From assembly GCF_000389635.1 (NCBI RefSeq), contig NC_021182.1, positions 3,637,925 to 3,701,924 on the forward strand: DNA of 64,000 bases, given 5' to 3'. Below, one piece after another: positions 9,691 through 19,248 of the stretch. The translations under genes and the position numbers were made by a program. The first letter of the stretch is position 1, and each line of letters starts with the position of its first letter. The notes beneath the pieces were generated by a model. That model ran no database searches. It was not told where the DNA came from and saw only the letters and a program-made list of their open reading frames with translations. This DNA comes from Clostridium pasteurianum BC1. GTDB lineage: Bacteria > Bacillota > Clostridia > Clostridiales > Clostridiaceae.

Positions 9691-10512
9691 TTAAAGTATA
9701 AACTTTTCTATTACCTTTGCCACTCCATTATTATTATTTGTCTCTGTTATATAATTTGCAATATTTTTTACCCTATCAGTGGCATTACCCATAGCAACAC
9801 CTAATCCTGCAAATTCTATCATTGACAAATCATTTTCGTTATCTCCGATACAAATAACCTCTTCCCTCGCAATGTTATAGAAATCTGCCAATACTCTAAC
9901 TGCTTTTCCCTTTGCTACGCCTTCAATCATTATTTCTATATTATCTCTATTTGAACTTACCACTTCATAATATCCAGCTTCCAATATTTCGTCTCTTGCC
10001 TTAGCTAAGCCTTCATAATTATTACTAATGCAAATACATTTTAAAATATCATCTCCCTGTTCTTCAATAACCTTATCTATATCCTCTGTAGTAATTAATT
10101 TTATTTTATTTTTATCAGATAAATTTTTATTCATTGCAGCATAGGTATTACCTTCATAAAATCCATTTTGTGTAATTACAGCATCATATTTATTATAATA
10201 TATATTAAAATCATATTTATTAAGTATACTTTGCAATTTTTTACATTTGTCCACTCCTATAGAAAGTTCATAAATAACCTCATCGCTATCCTTTTCTCTT
10301 ATATAGGCACCGTTAGATGCTATAACAGGAGCTTTCACTCCAATAAGTTCAGCGTAATATCTGGCAGAAGCAAATAACCTTCCTGTACACACTGCTATTT
10401 TTACACCTTTTCCACTAGCCTTTTTTAAAGTATTTAAATTTTCATCACTTACTTCTTTTTTATCGTTTAGAAGAGTTCCATCCATATCAATACAAATTAA
10501 TTTATAATTCAT
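9691..10512 (-). CDS. Cof-type HAD-superfamily phosphatase
   Basis: A cytosolic phosphatase of the HAD IIB (Cof) type, acting on sugar phosphates or flavin/pyridoxal phosphates; the substrate is unknown. Motif I is DMDGTLLND at residues 9-17 with the nucleophile Asp9, motif II is the TGR near residue 43, and motif III/IV is GKAVRVL followed by GDNENDLSM near 222. At 273 residues it has the normal cap plus core size. Start ATG at 10512 with a GGGAGATGAG site. The paralogue at 18191-18997 has the same layout. Transcribed alone. Confidence 0.88.
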   Translation of the reverse strand: MNYKLICIDMDGTLLNDKKEVSDENLNTLKKASGKGVKIAVCTGRLFASARYYAELIGVKAPVIASNGAYIREKDSDEVIYELSIGVDKCKKLQSILNKYDFNIYYNKYDAVITQNGFYEGNTYAAMNKNLSDKNKIKLITTEDIDKVIEEQGDDILKCICISNNYEGLAKARDEILEAGYYEVVSSNRDNIEIMIEGVAKGKAVRVLADFYNIAREEVICIGDNENDLSMIEFAGLGVAMGNATDRVKNIANYITETNNNNGVAKVIEKFIL

Positions 10513-10532
10513 CCTCTCATCTCCCTATAATC

Positions 10533-10604
10533 AGCATATTCAAATAAATAACTAGTCAGTATGCTAGCTAGCATCTTTCACTTACTATTTATTTTCACAT
10601 GCTA
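10533..10604. repeat. Short palindromic repeat (AGGCATA family), expanded copy
   Basis: AGCATATTCAAATAAATAAC...TTATTTTCACATGCT with the shared core CTAGTCAGTATGCTAG, followed by an extra GCTAGCATC that is a second palindrome. It occupies the 445-base gap between two divergent genes. The remainder, 10605-10957, is AT-rich; no promoter could be chosen with confidence. Confidence 0.6.
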
Positions 10605-10957
10605 AAGTCTAAAAATAGAAATTATTTTGAAAAAATTCTACTTTTATATTATACATTAATACTACAATTAATTCACTTAGCTAGCACAAAAACTATATAA
10701 AAATAAGATATAGTAATAATTATTATAAAATAATTATAATCACTTGAAAAACTATCTAACAACGTTTATACTATCATCAGGGAATATTAACTTATTTTCA
10801 TGAAATAATTCATAAATTTATATTAATTGTTTAACTTTTTTAAATTTTTATAATTGAATTTAAATTATATCAATGATTCCATAGGTTATTTAAAATACCA
10901 TTTTTATAATTATTTTACCTAATCAATTATGATACTTATAACAGGAGGGTACCAATT

Positions 10958-13540
10958 ATGGATGATAAAAATATAAAAATTGTTGTGTCTGGAGACATTT
11001 GCATAAATCTATTACAATGGAAAACTAATAGCTGCGTTGGGAATCTAAACTGGCAATCTTATCCTTATGTACATAGTGATTTAAAACCAGGAGAAGCACT
11101 ACTTTTATCAAAGCTTATAGCTTCTGCAACAAATTTACCTATAATATCCCCTGAAATAGACTATTCAAATAGACTTTTTCCAGAGGAAATGCTACATTCT
11201 ACTTCAGAACTAGGACTCTTCTCTGTAAGTGGCAATAAAAGTGATAAAGATAAAGTATATAGAATAAAAAACTTTTTGGGTTATTCAGGTCCCTGTTCTG
11301 AAATACCTAAATTACTCCCAATAGTTAATGACGATGAAAATGCCGATTTGGTTATATTAGATGATGAGGACAATGGTTTTAATTCCAGCGAAGAATTTTG
11401 GCCCTTAGCTCTAAAATCACCCAATAAAAAACCTGTAGTCATATATAAAATGAACAATCCTATAGGTTCTAATAGCCTTTGGAAGCATTTAGAAGAATTT
11501 CATATTGAAAATACTATAGTGGTGATAAATGCTGATGATTTACGTTCAAAGGGTGTCAACATAAGTAGAAGTCTTTCCTGGGAAAGAACAGCTCTTGATT
11601 TTATTTGGCAGCTTAATAATAATCCAAGTCTTTCTTTTCTCGCAAAATGTCATCACCTTATTGTACCTTTTGGCCTTGAAGGTGCTATACATTATAGAAA
11701 TGATGGAACCTCTGAATCCCGTTTATATTTCCTCACAAATGAATTTGAAGGGGATTTTATTAAAGATAGTCAGGGCAGCATGTATGGACTTTTATCCTGT
11801 TTTACAGCAGGACTTGCTCATAATATTGTTTTTGGAATATTAAATGATGAGAATTTAAATGAATCCATAAGCGAAGGCATACGGGAAGGTATTGTATATT
11901 CTCAGAAATATTTTATTCATGGTTTTGGAAAAAATCCTGAGGCAGAAGTCTGTCCAAATTCTGATATATTTGCAGAAGGAGAAAATGATTTTATATATAA
12001 AGAACAAATACAGGATGTGGTAATACGTAACTCCAACAATCCAAACTGCAGAGCTTGCTGGTATATTATTAAAGATAAAAGTTCTATTAATTTGGCCGAA
12101 ATAGCCTATGATATAGTTAAAAATGGTGAGGAAAGTGCCCTAAAATTTATACCAATAGCTCGATTCGGTAATTTAAAAACCGTTGATAGAACAGAAATTG
12201 AAAGTTATAGAAGTATTAAAAATCTTATGCTGGAATATATCTCTACCAAAAATACTGTTCGTCCACTTTCCATTGCTGTATTTGGTACCCCTGGATCTGG
12301 AAAATCTTTTGGTGTAACAGAAGTGGCTTCCAGTATTGCTCCTGGATTAATTAAAAAAATAAATTTCAATCTATCTCAGCTGCAGACATTAGAAGATTTA
12401 AACAATGCCTTCCATAAAGTTAGAGATCTTTCTCTAGAAGGTAAACTGCCCTTAGTATTTTTTGATGAATTTGACTCCAGTTTTGCCACAAAGCTAGGGT
12501 GGCTAAAGTACTTCCTAGCTCCAATGCAGGATGGTGTATTTAGAGAAGGTGATTCTATTCATCCTATTGGAAAGGCTATCTTCGTGTTTGCTGGTGGAAC
12601 AAGCAGTACCTTTGAACAGTTCTGTGGTGAAGAAATCGAAGATGAAAAAGAACAAAAATATTTTATGAGGGAATTTCAAAGCGCTAAAGGACCTGACTTT
12701 ATAAGTCGTTTAAGGGGCTATGTAAATATTCTAGGTCCTAATCAGACAGATGAAAATTGGGATCAGCTATTTATTGTTCGTAGAGCCATGTTATTGCGTT
12801 CCTTAATAGAACGTAAAGTTCCACATCTTATAAATGGAAAAGGCGAGGCTCAAATAGATAACGGTGTACTTAGAGCTATGCTAAAGGTTGCAAGATATAA
12901 ACATGAGTCACGTTCCATGGAGGCTATCATGGAAATGAGCATGCTGACCAATGCAAAAAAATGGGAACAATCCTATTTACCTTCAAAAGAACAGCTTAAA
13001 CTCCACGTGGATGAGGAACAATTTTCAAGACATTTAATGCAAGATGCATTTTTTAGTGAAAAGATCGAAACGCTTGCAATGAACACTTATCAAAAACATG
13101 AAATGTTAAAAGCTGACAATGATCATAAAGTTCCCTCCAAATTATGGAATAATATTGATGATGATATCAGGAACACCAGTATAGATCAAATAAAACACAT
13201 ACCTGATGCACTGCATCGAATTAATTATGATATAGTTTCTGTTAAGGAAAAAGCAAGTGTCATTAAGTTTACAGTAAAAGAATTAAATACCTTGGGTGCT
13301 TACGAACATAAGCGTTGGTGTCTTCAGAAAAAAGAGGCTGGTTGGGTCTATGGAAAAGAAAAGAATTCCAATTCAAAAACTCACCCATCTCTTGTAGCGT
13401 GGGAAATACTACCTGAAGATAGAAAAAGAAGAGTAATTGATACTGTTAAGTTTTGGCCAGAAATATTGGCAGATGCAAATTTCAAAATAGAGAAATTAAA
13501 GTCTTTATGCTATTGTGAAGTTCATGGATTGTTAGATTAA
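10958..13540 (+). CDS. AAA+ ATPase with C-terminal RyR domain; N-terminal part ribokinase-like
   Basis: Function unknown. The 860-residue protein has three parts. Residues 1-400 recall a PfkB/ribokinase fold: VVSGDICINLLQW at the start, LIVPFGLEGAIHY near 235 and SMYGLLSCFTAGLAHN near 270, but the catalytic Asp of the GAGD motif is absent, so this part is likely a binding domain (inference). Residues 430-650 are an AAA+ module with Walker A GTPGSGKS (about 443-450) and Walker B LPLVFFDEFD (about 496-505). Residues 773-855 match the RyR repeat: YEHKRWCLQKKEAGW, then HPSLVAWEILPEDRKR. RyR domains of bacteria are found in proteins linked to nucleotide-derived signals and conflict systems. The ATG follows AGGAGGG. 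It is monocistronic, closed by a strong terminator. Confidence 0.72.
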   Translation: MDDKNIKIVVSGDICINLLQWKTNSCVGNLNWQSYPYVHSDLKPGEALLLSKLIASATNLPIISPEIDYSNRLFPEEMLHSTSELGLFSVSGNKSDKDKVYRIKNFLGYSGPCSEIPKLLPIVNDDENADLVILDDEDNGFNSSEEFWPLALKSPNKKPVVIYKMNNPIGSNSLWKHLEEFHIENTIVVINADDLRSKGVNISRSLSWERTALDFIWQLNNNPSLSFLAKCHHLIVPFGLEGAIHYRNDGTSESRLYFLTNEFEGDFIKDSQGSMYGLLSCFTAGLAHNIVFGILNDENLNESISEGIREGIVYSQKYFIHGFGKNPEAEVCPNSDIFAEGENDFIYKEQIQDVVIRNSNNPNCRACWYIIKDKSSINLAEIAYDIVKNGEESALKFIPIARFGNLKTVDRTEIESYRSIKNLMLEYISTKNTVRPLSIAVFGTPGSGKSFGVTEVASSIAPGLIKKINFNLSQLQTLEDLNNAFHKVRDLSLEGKLPLVFFDEFDSSFATKLGWLKYFLAPMQDGVFREGDSIHPIGKAIFVFAGGTSSTFEQFCGEEIEDEKEQKYFMREFQSAKGPDFISRLRGYVNILGPNQTDENWDQLFIVRRAMLLRSLIERKVPHLINGKGEAQIDNGVLRAMLKVARYKHESRSMEAIMEMSMLTNAKKWEQSYLPSKEQLKLHVDEEQFSRHLMQDAFFSEKIETLAMNTYQKHEMLKADNDHKVPSKLWNNIDDDIRNTSIDQIKHIPDALHRINYDIVSVKEKASVIKFTVKELNTLGAYEHKRWCLQKKEAGWVYGKEKNSNSKTHPSLVAWEILPEDRKRRVIDTVKFWPEILADANFKIEKLKSLCYCEVHGLLD

Positions 13541-13552
13541 ATCCTAAAATAA

Positions 13553-13584
13553 ATGAGCAGCTTTTATACCGCTGCTCATTTTTT
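13553..13584 (+). terminator. Rho-independent terminator of the RyR-AAA+ gene
   Basis: ATGAGCAGC and GCTGCTCAT form a perfect 9-bp stem with a 9-base loop, followed by TTTTTTA. It lies 13 bases after the stop codon. Confidence 0.92.
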
Positions 13585-13790
13585 ATATTTATATTAATAT
13601 ACAACAGAAATCCCTCTTTAGCTGATAAGTTTTCATATTTTAATTATATATTAAAGCCAAAACAAATTACAAGCTTTTAGACTACAACCATACCCAAAGC
13701 ACTTATTCTATAATTTGAATCAACTTTTATGTTTTCAAATTAATTATTAAGAGTAATTCTTGTAAAAAATATTATACTAAAGTGCTAATG

Positions 13791-14843
13791 TTAGTTAGCC
13801 TTCTTGTAGGCTATCTTTTTTAAGATAATAATTGTATTTTTTATTATTGCATAAATTGGCACTACTGCAAAAGCTGCAAAGGGTCCCGCAATGGAAATCG
13901 CTGAAATCACTAAAAATATATCCGTCAAGGGATGAATATTCATACTTTTTGACATTATAGCAGGAACAACTATTCTGCCCTTTAATGTCTGAACTATTAT
14001 AAAAACAACTATAAGCTTTATTATCATGGATAATCCCATACTTAAGGCTATAATTACCGGAATTATCATAGATATGAAAAATCCAATAAAAGGTATAAAT
14101 GCAAGAACAAAAGTTATACTTGAAAGCAACATTGCATTTGGCATTTTTATTATTATATAACCTATAAATATCATTATTGACAGTGATAGAGCAACCTTCG
14201 CCTGACCTGTAACATAATGACTTAATACATCATCACAATTGTCACATATCCTGTCTGAAGTATCCCTATACTTTTCAGGTATAAAAGTTAATAGTTTTTC
14301 CTTAAATTTATGACCATCCTTAAGCATGTAAAAAACTATAACAATTATAAGAAGAACCATAGAAAAGGCATTCATAAAATAGCTTATAATTCGTTTAAAA
14401 TTATATCCTATTCCTTGAATGTAATGCTTAACCATTAGTGTTGCCAAACTATATATTTCCTCTACATTTATAAAATTATTAACCCAATTTATAATTCCAT
14501 CAATATTCTTCCTATCATTTATTATCTGCCAAAGTTTACTACTAATTTGCTGGAACTGCTCATAAGCATAATTGCTGAAATAATAAAATACTCCACTTAA
14601 AACAAATGCAAAAATAATCAAAGTAAGAATACTTGATCTTCCATAACCCAGTCCCTTTTTAATGAAAATATTATTTAAAGGCCTTATAATATAATATATA
14701 AGTATTGAAACAAATAATGGAATTAAAAAAGCTTTATCTACAACACCTATAATTTTTCTTATAGCGGCCATCTTTCCTAAAAAATTGAAGGCTAATAGTG
14801 TAAGGTTTATAATTATTAAATAATAAATTATATTTTTTTTCAC
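13791..14843 (-). CDS. AI-2E family transporter (PerM/YtvI-like)
   Basis: A polytopic membrane protein of the AI-2E transporter family, whose members export small molecules or act in Na+ (Li+)/H+ exchange; the substrate here is unknown. The 350-residue chain has the typical two N-terminal helices, an amphipathic soluble segment (about 90-160) and a C-terminal block of helices with IGYIIIKMPNAML and FIPFIGFFISMIIPVI, ending PLTDIFLVISAISIAGPFAA. I chose the GTG at 14843 because AGGAAGTG precedes it at proper spacing; a frame-open ATG lies 16 codons upstream at 14891 with a weaker site. It precedes nothing on its strand and follows marR by about 160 bases. Confidence 0.85.
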   Translation of the reverse strand: MKKNIIYYLIIINLTLLAFNFLGKMAAIRKIIGVVDKAFLIPLFVSILIYYIIRPLNNIFIKKGLGYGRSSILTLIIFAFVLSGVFYYFSNYAYEQFQQISSKLWQIINDRKNIDGIINWVNNFINVEEIYSLATLMVKHYIQGIGYNFKRIISYFMNAFSMVLLIIVIVFYMLKDGHKFKEKLLTFIPEKYRDTSDRICDNCDDVLSHYVTGQAKVALSLSIMIFIGYIIIKMPNAMLLSSITFVLAFIPFIGFFISMIIPVIIALSMGLSMIIKLIVVFIIVQTLKGRIVVPAIMSKSMNIHPLTDIFLVISAISIAGPFAAFAVVPIYAIIKNTIIILKKIAYKKAN

Positions 14844-15006
14844 TTTATCACTTCCTAAAGCTTTAGTAACTACTAAACTTATTTTTAACATAAAAAAAAA
14901 AATAATCCCTGCTTTATTAAATTAATATCTAAAAGAAACAACAAATAATAATGCTAATACACTGATTAATTATTTCTTTAGAAATCTTTTAAAGCAAAGA
15001 TTATTT

Positions 15007-15447
15007 TTATCCAAGTTTTTTAGTTATACTATAAATATCATCAATAGCTTTTAATAAGGTATTCACTTCATCTTGATCAAATACTTCCATTCTCTTTTTT
15101 AGTGCTTCAGTTATCTCAGCCTTTGAATCATTTAAAAAATTATAACCCCTTTCTGAAAGTCTAACATTAATTATCCTTCTGTCCTTTTCATTAGTCATTC
15201 TTTCAACTAATTCATTATCAATAAGTTTGTCTACCATAGGCGTTAATTGCTGCTTTGATATACACATTTTATTAGATAATTCTGACATAGTCAGTATTTC
15301 ATCATTCTTCATAATAAATAAGGCATTATACTGCAATATACTAAGGCTAGGCTTTATTTCAAGCTCTAAAGGCCTTATAAGTCTTTTTTCTAATGTTGGA
15401 AGCAATAAAAGAAGCTTATCAACTACTTCTGCTAGACTATTTTCCAA
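15007..15447 (-). CDS. MarR family transcriptional regulator
   Basis: A 146-residue winged-helix regulator that would bind DNA as a dimer. The helix-turn-helix is TMSELSNKMCISKQQLTPMVDKLIDNELVER (about residues 53-83), followed by the wing NEKDRRIINVRLSERG. The alpha-helical ends form the dimer interface. The start codon has GAGGTGAT upstream. It lies upstream of the AI-2E permease on the same strand and downstream of the ArsB-type permease; either may be its target, which is a guess from position only. Confidence 0.88.
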   Translation of the reverse strand: MENSLAEVVDKLLLLLPTLEKRLIRPLELEIKPSLSILQYNALFIMKNDEILTMSELSNKMCISKQQLTPMVDKLIDNELVERMTNEKDRRIINVRLSERGYNFLNDSKAEITEALKKRMEVFDQDEVNTLLKAIDDIYSITKKLG

Positions 15448-15618
15448 TGACTATCACCTCACTATTACAATTATACTTCATATAGATAAAAAAATAAATC
15501 ATATATATATTGGAAAATTATGGTTATTATGACAACTTAATTTATAGTTTATATATTAATATCAGTCAATAATTATATTAACCACGTTAAGATATAAAAT
15601 TGACAAAGTTCTAAATAA

Positions 15619-15671
15619 TATAGGATTTAAAAATAAAATCAAGTTTTAATTTTATTTTTAAAATCCTATAT
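15619..15671. other. Long imperfect inverted repeat after the ArsB-type permease
   Basis: TATAGGATTT-AAAAATAAAAT and its near-complement pair around a 9-base loop just after the permease stop. It lacks a clean T-tract on either strand. It may end the permease transcript. The sequence between it and marR (15448-15618) is AT-rich with nothing recognised. Confidence 0.45.
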
Positions 15672-15677
15672 AATTTT

Positions 15678-17162
15678 TCATCTAAAAAACACTGTTTGCA
15701 CCCAAAGGTACAATAATCCAATAGTTAATATTACAGTTGCCGGTATAACTATTATTGTAACTTTTAAATATTCCATCCATGATATCTTTATATTATTCTT
15801 CTTTAATATAAACATCCACATCAAAGATGCTAATGTTCCAATGGGAAGGAGAAGAGATCCAACATCGCTGCCAATAATAGTAACTAAATAAATCATTTGT
15901 AAATTATTTAAACTTAAATTCATACTAGTTAGAGTAATTGTAACAATCATTAATGCGGGGTGATTATTAAACAAATTGGATAGTAGTGAAGTAAGTCCAC
16001 TCATCATAAAGCTTGCTGCAAATAAATGTTGTTTTATAATTGGTTCACAAAATCTGGCAAGAAAATCTGTTAATCCAATGTTGTGAAGACCATATATAAT
16101 AACGTACATAGAGAAAGCAAACACTAATATATCCCATGGAGTCTTTTTCAATACATCTCCTGGCTTTATTCCTAAATAAATCCATCTCCACAGTAATAAA
16201 ATTGTTGAAGCAATTATAGCAACAAATTGGATTGGTATACCAAAATAAGATGCAACAAATATTAAACATCGAATCGAAAACACAAATGCCAAAATTTTCA
16301 ATACAAAACTTGTCCTTTTTTTATCTGTATCAAAAGAAAGTCTACCAAGTTTTACACCTTTTGCTTTATTTTCCTTAACATTAGATTGTCCGGTTCCAGT
16401 ATGCTTAGGTAGCTTGGGTGGCTCAGAATAATGAATGGTACTTTTTAACACTTCATCCTCTAATCCAGCTATTTCTGTTGGAATTTTATTTGGTAGTTTC
16501 TTCTTTAACAGAAAGAACATTAAAACTGACATAAAAATCAATCCAATTGTACAGGGTACAAACATCATAGCAGTGTGCATATATAAAGTCATATGGACAA
16601 TGTTTAATGCAATTAAATTTGTAATATTACTTACTCCTATTGGAGCACTTGAAGCTGTAGCGATTAATGCTCCGCTTAATAAATAAGGTATTTGATCACG
16701 AGATTTTAATTCCATTTTTCTCAGTAATAATATCAAAATAGGCGTAGTAATTAATATGCTTCCATCATTATTAAAAAGTAATGTCATTAAAAAGCAGAAT
16801 ATTTGAATATTCCAATACAGTCTATAGCCAGATCCTTTTGATAGATGTGCTAACTTAACTGCTATAAATCTAAAGAACCCAATACTCTCCAAAACCACGG
16901 ACATTACTATAGTTGCAATAATAGTAAGAGAAGCCCCACCTATCTTATCATTAATATCCATAATATTTGCATAGGATACACCACCTGTTAATATGACTGC
17001 AATGGCACCAATGGCAGCTGGATAGGCTTCTTTCATATCTTTTGGTCTTATAAAAATCACTATCATCGTCAGTAAAAATATACAAATCATAGTTATGCTT
17101 CTATATTCTTGTGCTATAAACATCATCCATATACTGTTGAATGCTGCTATAGAATTTAACAC
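15678..17162 (-). CDS. ArsB/SLC13-type membrane permease
   Basis: A hydrophobic protein of the ion transporter superfamily that includes ArsB (arsenite/antimonite) and SLC13-type anion permeases. About 494 residues with 10-12 predicted helices; typical segments are LFNNDGSILITTPI near residue 135, SSAPIGVSNITNLIAL near 172, and FNNHPALMIVTI plus GSDVGSLLLPIGTLASLMW in the second half, which mirror each other as expected for this inverted-repeat fold. I place the start at the GTG at 17162, which follows GGGAGG at 9 bases; a longer frame opens at an ATG at 17192. No arsR or arsC is nearby, so arsenite is not assured as substrate. Confidence 0.8.
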   Translation of the reverse strand: MLNSIAAFNSIWMMFIAQEYRSITMICIFLLTMIVIFIRPKDMKEAYPAAIGAIAVILTGGVSYANIMDINDKIGGASLTIIATIVMSVVLESIGFFRFIAVKLAHLSKGSGYRLYWNIQIFCFLMTLLFNNDGSILITTPILILLLRKMELKSRDQIPYLLSGALIATASSAPIGVSNITNLIALNIVHMTLYMHTAMMFVPCTIGLIFMSVLMFFLLKKKLPNKIPTEIAGLEDEVLKSTIHYSEPPKLPKHTGTGQSNVKENKAKGVKLGRLSFDTDKKRTSFVLKILAFVFSIRCLIFVASYFGIPIQFVAIIASTILLLWRWIYLGIKPGDVLKKTPWDILVFAFSMYVIIYGLHNIGLTDFLARFCEPIIKQHLFAASFMMSGLTSLLSNLFNNHPALMIVTITLTSMNLSLNNLQMIYLVTIIGSDVGSLLLPIGTLASLMWMFILKKNNIKISWMEYLKVTIIVIPATVILTIGLLYLWVQTVFFR

Positions 17163-17334
17163 AAATATCAACCTCCCATTAAAATTATCCACTATAGACT
17201 ACATTCTCCTGATTTATATTATGATGTAAAATTTATTTAGCTACTCCCATATGACTTAATTTGATAATATATTTATAGACAAAAAAACCCATCTCTAATG
17301 CATATCAATGCATTTTAAGACAGACTTATATTAA

Positions 17335-17570
17335 TTTATCCGATGACTACCCACTCTAATACTCCCATCGCACTCTGTGAAAGCGATTCACAGAAAATCG
17401 AAGATTTTTGTTCTCTGCTTGCACTCTGTGAAAGCGATTCACAGAAAATCGAAGATTTTTGTTCTCTGCTTTTCTTCAAGTGGGAGTAAAGAGTGGCTAC
17501 GTCTCTGGATAACGACTTCTAAGCATCAAATAGAATAAAAACTCCACCTGATGCCAAGAATTCTGTTTAT
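17335..17570 (+). repeat. Structured intergenic repeat, subfamily B, copy 2, with tandem insert
   Basis: Begins TTTATCCGATGACTACCCAC and closes GAGTGGCTACGTCTCTGGAT. The apical insert is present twice as perfect 51-bp tandem units (17370-17420 and 17421-17471), each with a CTGTGAA-AGCGA-TTCACAG hairpin and an AAAATC-GAA-GATTTT hairpin. The tail has the hairpin TTCTAAGCATCA/TGATGCCAAGAA. The element fills most of the 468-base gap before the ArsB-type permease start; the remainder shows only TAATGCATATCAATGCATT, a small palindrome. Confidence 0.85.
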
Positions 17571-17630
17571 ATATAATTTTTAATTCAAGTATTTTTTAAT
17601 TATCCGATCTTTTAACTACATATTTTTAAA

Positions 17631-18128
17631 TTATTTACACAATAAACTCTTAAAAATCTTTATATGCAATTGCTCATCCAAAATTATCCTTGCAAGCAAA
17701 TCTTTAATACACCTGTTATGAAGTTTTTCAATATGCATTCTATATTGCTCTATTGCTTTGCATTCACCTTTTATGGCAAGCTTTATTCTATCTTTAGTAC
17801 AATGTCCATATGGTACACAATCACTGCACCAGATTTCACAGCTGCCGCTGCGAAATTTAGGTTTAACCCCTAACTGACAGATAACATTTGCTAGCATACT
17901 AAGATGAGACATTTCTACCATAGCTATACATAAAAAAACATCTGCTACATATTTACTTCCAGCTAGTTCATGAGCATATATATATTGTGATATTGTAGTA
18001 TATTCACTTGTACAGCATGATGCGTAATCATCTAAAAGTAATGCAGCATCATGTTTGTCTTTTTTACATATTTTTACGGAAGGATAAGGTAAATTCACTC
18101 TACAATATGAACTATTACTAGAATCCAC
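17631..18128 (-). CDS. Ferritin-like diiron protein, cysteine-rich
   Basis: A 165-residue four-helix-bundle protein with the paired ferritin-like metal motifs: SEYTTISQY (about 43-51), MVEMSHL (about 72-78), ECKAIEQY (about 126-133) and DEQLHIKIF (about 155-163). Glu and ExxH ligands occur in the order expected for a diiron site of the rubrerythrin/manganese-catalase group. Between helices two and three it has many Cys (CEIWCSDCVPYGHC), which could hold another metal or disulfides. I use the GTG at 18128, eight bases after AGGAGG; a GTG three codons earlier is too close to that site. Role in oxygen or metal handling is inferred; no partner gene is adjacent. Confidence 0.72.
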   Translation of the reverse strand: MDSSNSSYCRVNLPYPSVKICKKDKHDAALLLDDYASCCTSEYTTISQYIYAHELAGSKYVADVFLCIAMVEMSHLSMLANVICQLGVKPKFRSGSCEIWCSDCVPYGHCTKDRIKLAIKGECKAIEQYRMHIEKLHNRCIKDLLARIILDEQLHIKIFKSLLCK

Positions 18129-18190
18129 TAAGCACACCTCCTATCCTAATACTATAGTATTTAAGATAGCTATTACATGTACTAAGTAAT

Positions 18191-18997
18191 TTATACTAAA
18201 TTTTTTTCAATCCACTTTACTATATATTCTATAGGATGTTCATCATTTGAAGGACAAGTGTATTTTACTATATCCAATACTCTTTTATTGCCATTTGCAA
18301 CGCAAAATCCATACTTAGCCTCATAAAGTAATTCTATATCATTCATATTGTCTCCTACTGCAGCAGTTTTTTTTAAGTCAATATTTAAAACCCTACACAA
18401 CTTCACTAGGCCATATCCCTTAGATGTATTCTCTGGAATTATTTCTAAATAATTTTCTCCGCTTCTTATTAAATTTACACTGCCAAAAGTATCTATAAAG
18501 CTTTCTTCAAGAATATCAAGCTGTTTTTCTTCTCCAAGTATTAATACTTTAGTCCAATTTTTTTCCCATATATCCTTAATATCATAATAGACCTCATAGC
18601 CTTTTTTAGAAAATCTCTCAGTAAATCTACATGGATTATAGATATATACATTTTCTTCGCAATAGATTTCAAGTCCAAGAGAGCTATCTTTGAGTTTCAC
18701 TTTTTCAATTACACCCTTTACTGACTCCTCTAAAGACAATTCATAGAGAGTTTCTTGTCTTTTATAATCGTAAAGTTTTGCTCCATTATATAGTATTATT
18801 GGGGCATTCACTGACAGTTGATTTAGATATCTCCCAGCAGATTCCATAGTTCTACCTGTAGCAATTGTAAATATACCGCCTTTATCTACAAATTTATTTA
18901 TTGCATTAACATTTTCCTTTGATATTTCTGCTTTACTGTTTATAAGTGTCCCATCCATATCTGAAATCAATAAATATCCTTTAAATTTTGTATCCAT
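18191..18997 (-). CDS. Cof-type HAD-superfamily phosphatase
   Basis: Second HAD IIB phosphatase of the window, 268 residues. Motif I is SDMDGTLINSK near residue 12, motif II the TGR near 48, and the closing motif GDNMNDIELL near 220, preceded by SKGYGLVKLC with the catalytic Lys. The start at 18997 is favoured by GGAGAATTT just upstream; an ATG ten codons earlier lacks a site. Substrate unknown. It lies 62 bases upstream of the ferritin-like gene on the same strand and could share its transcript. Confidence 0.85.
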   Translation of the reverse strand: MDTKFKGYLLISDMDGTLINSKAEISKENVNAINKFVDKGGIFTIATGRTMESAGRYLNQLSVNAPIILYNGAKLYDYKRQETLYELSLEESVKGVIEKVKLKDSSLGLEIYCEENVYIYNPCRFTERFSKKGYEVYYDIKDIWEKNWTKVLILGEEKQLDILEESFIDTFGSVNLIRSGENYLEIIPENTSKGYGLVKLCRVLNIDLKKTAAVGDNMNDIELLYEAKYGFCVANGNKRVLDIVKYTCPSNDEHPIEYIVKWIEKNLV

Positions 18998-19125
18998 AAA
19001 TTCTCCATTTCCATTTAGTAATATCAATAAAATAGCTAAATTAATTATTGTTTTGAGTATTCATTTCAAAATGTGTTTAACATATAATAACTGTTATACT
19101 AAAATTATATAGTAAATTAAAGTTA

Positions 19126-19178
19126 TGGTGAATAAAAAACACTATCAAAATATATTGAAATCCAATAATTTGATAGTG
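19126..19178 (-). terminator. Terminator of the nitroreductase transcript
   Basis: On the minus strand CACTATCAAA pairs with TTTTGATAGTG and is followed by TTTTTTATTC. It lies about 70 bases after the nitroreductase stop. Confidence 0.8.
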
Positions 19179-19248
19179 CTAATTTTTAAATACATCTATA
19201 ATTATTTACACAAATTTATAATTATTACCAAAATAGCATTGAAAACAA

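Noticed and set aside
17370-17471. Direct repeats that could suggest a CRISPR array
   Set aside because: Only two units, joined without spacers and inside a known repeat scaffold.
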